A DNA stretch of 64,000 bases, taken from NCBI GenBank assembly GCA_039720395.1, contig CM077826.1, positions 21,949,053 through 22,013,052 on the forward strand. The letters are read 5' to 3'. The stretch is from Liquidambar formosana (Eukaryota > Streptophyta > Magnoliopsida > Saxifragales > Altingiaceae). Below are positions 23,901 to 35,100 of this stretch, in pieces; position 1 is the stretch's first letter; the number at the start of each line of letters is the position of its first letter. Both the position numbers and the translations under genes were made by a program. Below the pieces are notes generated by a model that saw nothing but the letters and a program-made list of their open reading frames with translations, ran no database searches and was not told the origin of the DNA.

Positions 23901-25114
23901 TTCAAAGACAATTCGGGAATGCAATAAACATCAGATAGAGAAAGATAAGAAGTAGAAATGGACCCAACACCTGCCAAAGGCATGGAGGTACCATTGGCAG
24001 TCATAACAGTAATCGAAGATGATGGAGAAATAGTAGAAAGAAATAACGAGATATCATGAGTCATATGATGAGTGGCACCTGTATCAAAAACCCAAGTGGA
24101 TCGAGATATACCTGGAGGAGAGGAGGACAAACCTATAGAGGAGTTGACAGACAAGGCATTAGGCTGAGATGAAGCAAGATACTTTTGTAACTGTTCTGCG
24201 AGTGCAACCAAAGAGGGATCAAGCGGTGCATCAGTAGACGGTGCAATTGCTGCTGTATGCATAGGGCCATTCTTCTTCCAAGGCTGATGAGAATTAGAAG
24301 ACTGCTGATGGGAAATAGGTGCTTGCTTGTTCAAAAGTTTGGGACACTGTACCTTCCAATGACCCTTCTGATGACAAAAACTACATTCATCAATAGCTAC
24401 CTTCAATCGTTGACTATTTTGAGTGTTAGTATGAGGTTTGGGAGGTACTGCAAATACTGACGGAGTAGGCAAAGGAAGCAAGCCCTTTTTGGATTTGAAA
24501 CGAGTTTCCTCTACCAATAATTCATTAACTACTGAATCAACCGAAGGAAGAGGAGTACGATGAAGTATGGTGCCCCAAATACCCTCAAACTCATCGCGCA
24601 GAGCCATAAGAAACTGAACAAGGCGTTGTTCCTCCCTATAGTTACAATACACAGTGTTCACACTCAGTTCCTTTGGTTCTATAAGAGCCAATTGATCCCA
24701 AAAACCAGTCATAATAGCGTAAAACTCCTGAATGCTACGGGCACCCTGAGGGGTTTCCCTAATGTCATGTTCCAACTGATACCTCTTTGCAAAATTAGAC
24801 TGTATATATACCTTGGACAAGTAATCCCAAATTTCTTTGGCAGTAGAAAACTTAGCCAACTGAATCCCAATGGATTGTTCAACTGAATTATTAATCCAAG
24901 TAATAATTTTAGCATTATTCATCTCCCAAATTCCAAGAAATTCTGCATATTTTTCAGCTGTGGCATCACTAGGTTTCAGAATAGTTCCTGTTACATAACC
25001 CCACATATTCTTTCCCAACAAAAAATTCTTCATAACATAGGCCCAATAAGTATAATTATCACCCGTCAATTTCACACTTATAGCTTGAAGAGAATCTGAA
25101 TTAGTGTGGGCCAT
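20915..25114 (-). pseudogene. Copia gag-pol polyprotein frame with two in-frame stops
   Basis: One reading frame runs from ATG at 25114 to the stop at 20915, about 1,399 codons. Visible are the CCHC zinc knuckle (CSFCHQKGHWKVQC, about residues 244-257), protease DTGA (about 344), the GAG-pre-integrase box WHSRLGH, integrase core (HSDVWGP, FIDDYSRYCW), reverse transcriptase with YVDD, and RNase H with DTDW and YRAMA. Two nonsense codons interrupt it: TAA at 23213-23215 within integrase, and TAG at 22544-22546 between integrase and reverse transcriptase. Each is one C-to-T change away from a glutamine codon (inference). There is no frameshift. A full polyprotein cannot be made from this copy, so it is non-autonomous, though its RNA could be mobilised in trans. 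Confidence 0.92.
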
Positions 25115-25643
25115 GACTCAACCAGAGAAAAGAGGCTTCACAAAAGAGGGAGGTGCAACTGCTGGCTGCTAAGAAGAAGATGCTGATGCGATAGAGAGGA
25201 GTCGAGGGTCTGGGTAGTGCAAGAGATGTGCGACTGCTGTAAACAAGAAAATCCACTGATTTGGAGGGTTGTAATTGCTGCTATGGGTCTTGCAATTAAT
25301 GTGCGAAGGGTGCAAATGGTGCGGCTGCCTTGGATTTGGTCCAACAAGTGGTGCGACTATGAAGACGAAAAGCTGCGACTGCGATTGGGCGTGCTGCGAT
25401 TGGGATCGAAGAACAAGAGAAGCGAGAAACGATGCTGATTCGTGAAGAACAAGAGAAGAATGGCTTGCGTTAGCTGCGAAGGATTCACTGGTGCGACAGA
25501 GCTGCTGGTTTGAGGCTTGCTGCGATAGGTCCGACTGCCTTGAGTGATGCTACTGTGCGATGGATGCTGCGATGGGAACGAAGGAGTCGAAGATTGCTAC
25601 GATTGGATGGTGCAAAGGTGAGACGATGCTGCGATTGGATCTA
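25115..25643 (-). other. Copia untranslated leader
   Basis: The segment between the primer-binding site and the gag start is G-rich on the plus strand, with recurrent TGCTGCGATTGG / GTGCGACT words. The small plus-strand open frame here (25217-25438) is a by-product of this composition. No conserved protein was seen. Confidence 0.6.
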
Positions 25644-25656
25644 GGCTTTGATACCA
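25644..25656 (-). other. Copia primer-binding site, initiator Met tRNA type
   Basis: On the minus strand TGGTATCAAAGCC directly follows the 5' LTR. The classical copia site complementary to initiator methionine tRNA is TGGTATCAGAGC, so there is one mismatch. Confidence 0.9.
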
Positions 25657-25794
25657 TGTAAGCTTTGTTGAAAAGCTACAAATTCATCTTATTCAATCTG
25701 AACAATACAAGGTATATAAAATATTAAAACCCTATACTAGAGAAATACCAACAATACCCCTCAATATATACAAATATACAAATATATCCTAACA
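25657..25794 (-). repeat. 5' LTR of the copia element
   Basis: The 138 bp LTR has TG...CA ends and is 137/138 identical to the 3' LTR. It would supply the promoter driving transcription leftward, that is, in the sense direction through the rest of RLK-3. Confidence 0.95.
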
Positions 25795-25824
25795 GATAAA
25801 TCCCTACAAAAATAAAAAATAAAA

Positions 25825-25850
25825 TCTATTACCCTTTAAAAGAGAAGGTT
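25825..25850 (+). other. Helitron 5' terminus
   Basis: The end reads TCTATTACCCTTTAAAAGAG, preceded by host A. A TC start followed by a TTAAAAGAG-like block is seen at many plant Helitron 5' ends. The assignment also rests on the position: left of it the sequence still aligns with the RLK-2 intron, right of it it does not. Confidence 0.75.
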
Positions 25851-25973
25851 TCGCTTCCAATTTTTCATCCAAAACGACCGCCCATTTCTACACTAAACGA
25901 CGTCCCATCTTTTGGTCCCTTCCCCCACACAGATGAGAGGCGCGTGCGTTTACACTCCATCTGCCGACGGGTG

Positions 25974-25987
25974 AAACGACGTCGTTT
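25974..25987. repeat. 14 bp palindrome near the Helitron 5' end
   Basis: The perfect palindrome AAACGACGTCGTTT lies about 150 bp inside the 5' end, in an unusually GC-rich stretch, with a half-copy TAAACGACGTC at about 25892. ACGT-core palindromes can bind bZIP factors, so it could belong to the element promoter. This is inference. Confidence 0.5.
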
Positions 25988-26105
25988 TAAGAGGCGTTTT
26001 GAATCTGAGCTTCCTTCGCTCGCGTCATGTTTTGTTCCACCGACCTGCAGCAATCACATGGCGCACATCCCATCTTCTGCAAAGAGCTCCATGCCGGTGA
26101 CGTCA

Positions 26106-26343
26106 TTCTGCAGATGGGTTTTGCCCCTTTTCCTCTCTCGTTTTTGGCTTTTCCTTTCAGAAGATTTCAGATGCTTGAGATTGAGATTTAGAAGGTGAAA
26201 CTGATAGAGCTTCGGTCTGGAGATTTCTGCAGATGGGTTTTGCCCCTTTTCCTCTCTCGTTTTTGGGTTTTCCTTTCAGAAGATTTCAGATGCTTGAGAT
26301 TGAGATTTAGAAGGTGAAACTGATAGAGCTTCGGTCTGGAGAT
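26106..26343. repeat. 119 bp tandem duplication in the Helitron 5' region
   Basis: The block starting TTCTGCAGATGGGTTTTGCC at 26106 restarts at 26225 and runs to TCGGTCTGGAGAT. The copies are almost identical (one difference noted, TTTTTGGCTTT against TTTTTGGGTTT). The small minus-strand open frames here are shadows of the repeat. Confidence 0.9.
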
Positions 26344-26536
26344 GTTCAGCTGATACTGATTGTAAGAAAGTGCTTGGATCTGATCAAATATGGCCTTCTT
26401 TGGGGCTTTCTGAAGTTGCTGATTGTGGGAGAAAGATAGCGGCTTCTTCAACCGGGAGTTAATGTTCTGATGCTCCACGGATTCTCGACCGGTGAAGCAT
26501 GGTAGTTCTGGCCAAAAATCGAGCTGCTGGATAGTG

Positions 26537-26735
26537 CACTTTTATCCACGGTGACAAAAAGCTTCGATCTGAGGGGCTGTGAGAAAAATATGCTGTTGTT
26601 CGTCGCTTGATCAAGCTCCTGATTGTCGAACAAGGATACGATAGCGCACTTTGATAGAGGGTGACAAAAACCTTCGATCTAACTGACGGTGAGAAAAATG
26701 TCATTTTGTTCGTCGCTTTGATCATGCTTAATTAA
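26537..26735. repeat. Diverged direct repeat of about 105 bp
   Basis: Two blocks share GTGACAAAAA(G/C)CTTCGATCT, GGTGAGAAAAAT-like and TTGTTCGTCGCTT words in the same order (about 26537-26628 and 26645-26735). They are less alike than the neighbouring duplications, so older. Confidence 0.7.
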
Positions 26736-26740
26736 TCTCG

Positions 26741-27005
26741 ATCACAAATTGTGAACAAGAGGAGGCCGTTAAGTGGATGTCAGGTAGATAGCTCTGTTTT
26801 AGTTGAACGAATCTGAAATTTTTGCGTCTTCTTTTGACGACTTATATAGATATATATTATTGCAGGTAGGAGTTTATCTGGATCACAAATTGTCAACAAG
26901 AGGAGTCCGTTAAGTGGATGTCAGGTAGATACCTCTGTTTTAGTTGAATGAATCTGAAATTTTCACGTTTTCTTTTGATGACTTATATATATATATATAT
27001 ATATA
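26741..27005. repeat. 141 bp tandem duplication
   Basis: ATCACAAATTGT(G/C)AACAAGAGG begins at 26741 and again at 26882. Both copies run through CCGTTAAGTGGATGTCAGG and CTGTTTTAGTTGAA to a TATATA tract. The period is 141 bases with few differences. Confidence 0.85.
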
Positions 27006-27213
27006 TATAGATATATTATAATTTTTGCCTTTTTTGTTTTCCCGTGGAAGAATAGATAAAGTGATATGTTACGAGAGAACAAGGAAGGAGCCAAATTGCA
27101 ATGATTTTGGTTTATTCCTTTCTTATTCCTTTCTTGTTCTCTGAGTATGAACGAGATATTGTGCAATTTTTTTTGGATCACGTGTTTTTTTTTTTTTTTG
27201 GATAAATTGTTGA

Positions 27214-28134
27214 CTGTTGGTCAGGGGCGAAGCTAGGAATCTTGTTTACGAGGAGCGAATTTTGATTCGTTATTAATATTTTATTCTAATTGAAAAAATA
27301 AAACACGTTTTTATTCAAAAAAAAAATATATATTTATTTGAGATAGAAAAAATTTCAAAAATCTAAAATATGTTGATATTTTATAAACCATATATATTTC
27401 AATTTAGATCGTGAAAGGAGAATAAATTTGCGAAGTAGGCAAAAAAACAAAAATAAAATAAGCACTAGCTAAAACTATTGTCAGTCATCTTATGTGAATG
27501 TCCTTCACTTTTTCTCAAATAACTACGCGCAGAAATTATGATAAAGAATTAAAGCAAATCACAACGAAGCTAAGAGATAGGGGTGGATTGGGGCTTGGGT
27601 ATTGAATATTGGGTATTGGAAGGAAAAAGAAGCAATTTTCACAAGAATAAATTTGGGAAGTAGGCAAAAAAATAAAAATAAAAAAAGCACTAGCTAAAGC
27701 TATTTTCAGTGATCTTATGTGAATGTGCTTCACTGTTTCTGAAATAATTAGGCACAGAAATAATGATAAACAATTAAAGCAAATCACAAGGAAGCTAAGA
27801 GAGAGGGGTGGGTTGGAGCTTGCGTATTGGGTATTGGGTATTGGAAGGGAAAAGAACCAATTTGTGGGGGGAATTGGTTGTGTGTTGGAATTCTAATTGG
27901 GTTTTGTAGTGTGCTGACATCAGGGGAGAGAGCTTTTTTTTTTTTTTACCTTTTGTTCTTTTGACTTAAAAGCCACTGATTGATTGTTATTTTCAATGGA
28001 GTGGTCGCCATTAGAGGAAAAAAAGAAAATGTGCGCACACACACACACATATATATATATATGAAAATTTAAAAAATTTGAGGGTTGGCAGTTGCCACCC
28101 CTAGCGTCCAGGTAGCTACGCCCTTGCTCTTGGT
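27214..28134. mobile_element. hAT-type non-autonomous element nested in the Helitron
   Basis: The element is 27222-28126 (905 bp). Its left end CAGGGGCGAAGCTAGG and the reverse complement of its right end, CAAGGGCGTAGCTACC, form terminal inverted repeats of the plant hAT type. The flanking octamers CTGTTGGT (27214-27221) and CTCTTGGT (28127-28134) match at seven of eight positions, as an aged 8 bp target duplication. It contains a 225 bp tandem duplication and no transposase. A tract of AC/AT repeats lies near the right end. Confidence 0.75.
27421..27870. repeat. 225 bp tandem duplication inside the nested hAT element
   Basis: The block starting AATAAATTTG(C/G)GAAGTAGGC, passing through AGCACTAGCTAAA and AATTAAAGCAAATCACAA, and ending TATTGGGTATTGGAAGG, occurs twice (about 27421-27645 and 27646-27870), with scattered substitutions and small length differences. 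Confidence 0.85.
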
Positions 28135-30664
28135 TAGAATGCTTACAAAGCTCTAAGGTTTGGCTTGATGAAAGCTATAAGCTGATTCTAGCTTTTTGTA
28201 GCATAATTTTTGAGGGTTTAGAAAGAAATGAATTTCTCATGTAATATGGACTGATTCGAGATGAATTTTTTTTTTTTTTTTTTTTTGGTAAAACTCTTGG
28301 TTTTATATTGAGTTAAGAAGAAATAAGCTGTGTCAATCTAAATGGTCTTTCTATTTCTATGATGTTCAGATTATGATGAATAGAATTAATTAAATTCTTT
28401 ATTTTGTTATTATCAATTTTTCAAAAACACGGCTGCTGTAATTGCAAAATAGGTGACTTTATTCAGGTTGAGGACCTTAAATGGACAACAAGAAGCCTCA
28501 AAACAATGTTGTTGGAGTGGTGAGAAAGGACATGTATGCTAGGTTTTTAATGCAAGATACAAACCTTGATAGGGCTAAATGGTGAAACAAAATTGTTGTA
28601 GCCGATCCCATATAGTTCGGATTAGAGCTTCAGTAAGTTGAGTTGGGTAATGTTTCTTTTGATTGGATCTTGTTTGTTGGCAACCTAATGCATATAGGTG
28701 AAAAAATGCTTTAAAATTCATGGAGGATAGTAAAATTTAGTTGATTTTGAGGCTTTGAAACCTTTAATTTATTATATTTTAAGCAATGACAATTATCAAT
28801 GTACATGCTTTATTGTATATTTGCAATTTGCAAACAGTTATAAGTTCGCTCTTTAGATCAAGTTGGAACAACCCATGTACCGCTAGACTTTGGATTTAAA
28901 TAGGATCGTATGATCAAAAGATTAGAGGGAAAAAGACCCACGCTATTGCTTTCATTTCTGCATTAAAAGCTTCTAAATTGGAAAACAGTCTGACAAAAGC
29001 AAAAAAAATTGATAAATACTGTCTTAGAATTAGTGAGGCTTTCATAAAATGTTAGAAAATAAGGAATACTAGATATATTTGTTGATTAAAAGCCTTAGAG
29101 AGATTGAATCAATGACATGACATAACAGTATACCACAGTTCATCGCTCTGCCTCATAATTTCACTTGATTTTCAACAGTCACAATTGTCTATGTATAATG
29201 TCAATTGTAATAAATTCAATTCAGTAGAATGTGTTCTAGGTCACACGATTGTAGAATTATACAAGTTGTTCATATGAAAAAAATACATGCGAGGGTTGGA
29301 ATTTGAAGTTAGAGCTAATTTGGCAACAAATAAAAGTACAGAAAATATTCATATCACTTGAAACCTAGAACCAGGGCCGCTTTTGAATAATTAATTTTTA
29401 TCTTTGTTTCAGTTGTGTTTCATATTCAGTGAAGTAATAATTAAACAAATTTCAAACAATATAATAATAATAATAATAAAATTTTTGTCACGAGTCCTAG
29501 ATAACCAGGTTTTCGAGTAGATATTTGGCTTTATTTTTGATTTCAGACTCTGATTAAATATTGTTCTGCTCGTGTTTTGTGTCTTCAATTTTACTTTTAA
29601 ACTAAGATCAAACCACAGCGATTTATGCTAGGTTCTCTTTATTATTTTCGTGTTTTGTTTCTTGTGTTTTATTTCTAAGCTGAAATGCAACAAAAGTTAT
29701 TTCTGCTATATTTTGTTAATATTGGTATTAATATACATGGTAATAAAAACCTAGATTACCCGTTTAAGAATAGATGCATGGATACAAAATACTTATTATT
29801 ATTTTTCAATCTGCAGATTATGTTTGGAGGTTATGTATTTTCCTCCTGCATTGGCTGTAGATTGGTAAATTTTTAATTTGTATTTTGACATGTATTTATT
29901 CTTGAAATGTCCATTTGGACAGTTTAAGAATACATATTTCTGAATCGTTCCTTATACATGAACATTATATTTGTACAAATATTTTTGCTCATTTCCTTAA
30001 TGTTCTCTGGGTATGAGTTAAGAGAGAATTTTATAGGTCCTACGACCTATTCTCTTAGCTATATATCTGGAGAACTAAGGGGAGGTGCTGGCAAAATTTT
30101 TGTACAACTATTTGTTTAAGATTATAGGCAACGATTTAGAAATATGTAATTCTTGAATGGGATAGGACCACTACCCTTTGTAAGGAAAAAGTATTAAATC
30201 TATTTTCTCCGTACTTTATCATAGCGTTCTTAAGATGTGTTACAGATATTAGCTCATTCTTTTTACTAATTTTGATTTTTCTTTTTGTTCCAGTGTTGCC
30301 ATTGCTTCCCTGCATAGTATTGTCTTATGCTGCCTTTGTTCTCTTTCTTCTGTTTGATGTTCATTTCCAAGGCAAGTTTTGCTTTATTAGTGTTTGCTCA
30401 ATTATTATTGTTATCATCTTGATTCTTTGGAATAAGAAAATCTTTTTTTATTCTTATATAATTGAGTATTTCTTATATAATCAATGTTTGTTATTTTCTT
30501 ATAGGCTTGAATTCTACAACGTTTTGCGCAACAAAGAATCAGTTTGTGTCTTTGTCTTGAGGTTAGCTTCTTTTTAATTGGAGTTTTAGATATTACATCT
30601 TTACAGATCTAATACCATACTCTAATTTGTTCTTGTTGCCTTTACTTGTACATGTAGATACACG

Positions 30665-30697
<33 letters not shown>

Positions 30698-32161
30698 CTT
30701 TTTTGCTGGACGTCATAATTCTATTCTTTTGCCTATTGTTTTCTACTTGTTAAATTTTGTCCAGCCTACAATTATATGACCTCTAAGTTTTGGTTTTTTA
30801 ATGCTTATTATTGTTACTTTTTTTATCCTTCAAAAAAATTGATTCTTTGTTTATAGAATTCGATTGTGCAGGTTTTTGTGCAGTAATTAATCAAATTGGG
30901 TTTTCATCTCAAGGTTTGTTGTTTTTACGCTATAGTTTTAGTTGTTAAATATTTGGGATCTAATTCTATATTCTAACTTGTTTTTCTTGCCCTTTGTTTG
31001 TATATATATATATATATATATACACATTATATGAGTAACACATTCATGTTAACGTTAGATATCAACTATACATTAAAAGAGATTTTTTCTCCATGTTTTT
31101 GTTTCAAAAAAAATAAATGCAATATTTTTAGACATTCCTATGTTTGCCTTCTTCTGCAGTAGATTGTTATGTAGTTGCTTTTTACTAATATCATAATTGT
31201 ATGTTTTTCAGCTTTAATCTTCTACTTCTTCAATTTTCTACAACTTTGCATTATTATTTTCTAAGCAAATTTTAAACATTCATGTTCTTTATTTGACTTT
31301 TTTTTTTTGTATTAGTAATTTCATCTCTCATTTGGTACTTTTTAATATAGGATGCTAATTTTGCAATTGCTGCTGTTAACATATTTTTTCATACTTATTA
31401 TTTTGTTTAGGTTTAAGACTACTTACCGTTCAATTGTTCTTGCGTTAATTCTTAAACATAATAATTTTTTTAGCGAAATTTGTCCTCATTCTGAGGCCCT
31501 TATTTGAGCTAAATGAATAAATATCTAAATTTCACGTAAATAGAATAAAAAATATATAGTATTCATATTAATTTAATAGATTTATAGTATAACGCATCTT
31601 CATGTCGAGAATGCTGTCACTAATTTGCCTACTATTTTTGTCCTAGAAATCTATCCAATGTCACTTCAATTTCCTTTCCGTTAGACATCTCATCATTTAT
31701 ATTACCAATATTTATGCCTTTCAAGAATTATGATATATATTCCTCAGCAATTTGCTAAAAAAATTATATACATCCTTTGAGTCAAGAAACTTCTTTATTT
31801 CTATTGCTATGTATGACTAGACACAATTATATTTTGTCATAACTACACATAATTATATTTTGTAATCACTATTATTTCTTCAATACAAAAAATAACTATT
31901 CATAAACAAACTTTTCTCTCTATTTGACAATTTCTCTTTGAATTGCTTTGAGAATGAACTTTTCTTACGTCTTTGCAACAATTAAGTTCACTTGTTGTCT
32001 TTTACACAACAAATATTCTAAATAGCAATTGTTTTTGGATATCGTCAACACCTATAATTATTTACTTCCAATTAAACTTATCTTCTCCAGCACAATTCAG
32101 GTGCGTTTCTACCATAATTTATTCAATATAGCAACTACCTGAGCATTACAAATTCGTAGTA
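28135..32161 (+). other. Helitron interior upstream of RepHel, no coding gene recognised
   Basis: About 4 kb of T-rich DNA. Several short segments look like untranslated exons followed by donor sites (for example near 30296-30370 and 30504-30560), so part may be a spliced leader for RepHel. That is a guess. Open frames at 29685-29876 and 30272-30577 are hydrophobic by composition and lack family features. Microsatellites occur at 29459-29478 (AATAAT), 30662-30696 (CA/TA) and 31003-31021 (TA). Confidence 0.5.
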
Positions 32162-35100
32162 ATGGATACTCACATTGTAATTGAACGTAGAAGAAAAAGA
32201 GGTAGATTCTTCTCTTTCATTTCAATCATTTCTCGTCTTTCCAATATCTTATATCACAATTTTAGATTCTTTTTCTTTATTACTTTCTCTTTCTTACACA
32301 GCTGTTTTTGAGAATGACTCTGATCAACTTCATCATAGTGATTCATTTGGAAATAATCTTGAACAAATATCTACCATAAATAACTCTTCAATCACATTGG
32401 GTGTTTCTAATAACCAATCAACTGCTCCGTCTTCACATCAAATTTCTGGTGAGAAGTAATTCAAGTTATTCAGTATTTCAAACTTGTTTGCAATGCTTAT
32501 TACTCAACAAAATATGTCAGCTGACTACAAATCTATGTTGGAAATCATATTTCCTATATAACATCTGATACACTACTTTGTAGACTGTGCACAAAGAGAA
32601 ACACAACAAAAACAAAGAAGAATAGAAACCACAAGAAATCCAAAGGTTCAGTGCTCGAAGAATAATTCCACAAAATCTGGTGAGAAATTATTTACCTAGA
32701 TATCTTTTTACACGAATTTGTCATCGTAAAATTATAAAACTTCTTTGTAGAACAAGAGAAGCGAGAGCAAAAGTTAGCTCGTAGAAGAGAGTTATATGCT
32801 GAGAAAAGGAGTTTAAAGAATGCTGAAAGAATTCGTGGTAGTTCTTCATCTAAAACCATCATTTCTGAATTAGGGAATGTGCCCATATCTCCTGATAGAG
32901 TGAACCTTCTTCAAAACCTCCCAAATGATCGATCTTCAAAGCAAATATCTGGTAAGAAATAACTTACCTATTGTCTCTTTAAATATTCCACCACCCTTAT
33001 TAGTACTCAACAAAAATTAAGTTAGTAATTATAAATATTCCTTATTACACTCAATTTATTATATAAAACACAATTTATCTACTACACAATGTATTCTCTA
33101 TATAATTCAATTTCATAGTCTCAAATCATAGGACTTCTTCTTTGTAGAATCCAAGAAGCGAGAAGAAAAGTTACATCACAGAAGAGAAATCTATGCTCAA
33201 AAAACAAAGACTAATGTTCCAGGCATCTATATCAACATAAATCTCTTCCTTCCCATTTTTTACGATTTTTTTATATCCATTTATCTCTTATTTTGTAACA
33301 ATTCTTTCCTTTTTCTCCTTCTACCTATTCCAGACTCAAATTCCAATTCTATTACTGCACAATTGATTGCAGCAACTTCTCATAAAAGAAAACGCATTCT
33401 TGGCAGTGAACAAATGAGTGCTGAATTTCAAGGTTTCTTATCCAACACACTTCTACTAAAGTTCCAACTCTATTTTCGATCAATGCAAACTTCTTAAATA
33501 TATACTCTTCTTGTATTATTTTGTATAAACCTTATATTGATTTCATATTTCACAAGTTTTAGGCCACGGAGATAAGAGAAACAAATCTACAACTTCGACA
33601 TGTTCTAAAATCCGTAATAGTACAGCAAGAGATTCAATTCTTATAAATCAATCGATCGAAGTCCAAAATGAAGGTAGATCAAAAAATCTGATCTCTAAAC
33701 TTGCAATTTTACCTCAATTGTTTATAGCATTTAAATCAAGAACTTTAAAATTAACTCTACTTAGTTTCTTCAAATAATTGTTGTACAGCTTCAACTTCAA
33801 GGAATGATGTGCAAAGAGATATTCAATCAAGTAATCTACAAAAAAGATTCTCTGTTGCACTTCCTTCTGAAACAATGTCAATCCCAACTCAAGCATCGTT
33901 ACTACCTCATGCTGAACGATGTTTATTTTGCCTTGCTAAACGCTTCCACAGAGAACCGAAAGGATTTTGTTGCTGTGCAGGCAAAATTAAGTTGAGTTCA
34001 CCACAAGCACCTGAAGCATTGATGCAACTATTTGATAGTAATTCAGATGATGCAATTTCTTTTAGAACTTATGTTCGAACATACAATGATCTATTTGCAT
34101 TCACATCTCTTGGAGTACATTTTGACAGAGATTTATGCAGGAGAAATAATGGCATCTACACTTTTAGGGTTCAGGGACAGATGTATCATTACATCAATAG
34201 TTTATTACCAGTTGATGGCTCACCAGCTTATTTACAGCTTTATTTTTTTGATACTGAACATGAGCTTCAAAATAGAGTAAATCGCTCTAATAGAGTGAGA
34301 TCCGCAATTATTCAAATACTTATGAATCTCCTCCAAACAAATCCATACTGCACATTCTTTCGAAGCTTATCAAACATTCCTAATTTGGAAGACTACCAAA
34401 TTTTAATCAATGCTACTCCTCCCACTGATCAGCGAGTATACAATGCTCCTACCACATCTCAAGTTGCTGCTATATGGGTTGAGAGTAATGAATCTTCTTA
34501 TTCTCGTGAAATTTTTGTTTACGGTCGACATCAGCAAAAGCATAAGATCAATTATTTTTATGGCTGTTATGATCCTCTTCAATATCCACTCTTGTTTCCA
34601 TTCGGTGAGAGTGGTTGGCACAATGATATCAAAAGAATAAATCCAACTCACAGAAATTCTTTTTGTCCTGGTGAGCATTCAATGGATGCACTTAATATGA
34701 GTTCTGTACAAAATCTCTTGACTACAGAATCTGAAGGTAACATTGTGCACCAAATATCTCACTTCCTCTTAACAAAATCAATTCTTATTTAATAATTCTT
34801 AATTAAGTATTCTCATTCTTTAACAGCTATACAAAATCTATCAAAAAAGAGAGTTAATGTCTCTGCTCGAGAATACTATTGCTATAAGCTACAGATAAGA
34901 GAACATGAGAACTCGATATTGCTACGTAGCGGCCGTTTGCTTCAACAATATGTTGTTGATATGTATATCAAAATAGAGACTTCTCGTTTAGATTACCTTC
35001 GTGATCACCAAGAAGATATTCGAGCAGAACTCTATCAAGGTATTGTTGATAGCATCGCTGCAGGGGAGACACATGGTCGAGGAATTGGGCGCAAAATAAT

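Larger units (their letters stand above)
20759..25799 (-). mobile_element. Ty1/copia LTR retrotransposon with GATAA target duplication
   Basis: The element itself is 20764-25794 (5,031 bp), flanked by the 5 bp duplication GATAA (20759-20763 and 25795-25799). Both LTRs are 138 bp, begin TG and end CA, and differ by one base. In element orientation (minus strand) the order is 5' LTR, primer-binding site, a 541 bp leader, then one gag-pol frame in the order GAG, protease, integrase, reverse transcriptase, RNase H, which is the copia order. A polypurine tract and 3' LTR follow. The frame is intact apart from two nonsense codons. It is inserted in LRR exon 6 of RLK-3 in the same orientation as the gene. 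The short LTRs and 5 kb size resemble the Ale/Retrofit type, but the lineage was not tested. Confidence 0.95.

Noticed and set aside
25217..25438. Plus-strand small protein near the copia 5' LTR
   Set aside because: Lies in the copia leader, with repetitive CGACTGCGA-type words and no family match.
30272..30577. 101-codon hydrophobic frame in the Helitron
   Set aside because: T-rich DNA gives Phe/Leu-rich frames by chance; no homology or conserved start seen.
27222..32161. An alternative Helitron 5' end closer to RepHel
   Set aside because: No TC terminus with matching flank was found, and host intron sequence is lost already at 25825; a single insertion explains the data better.
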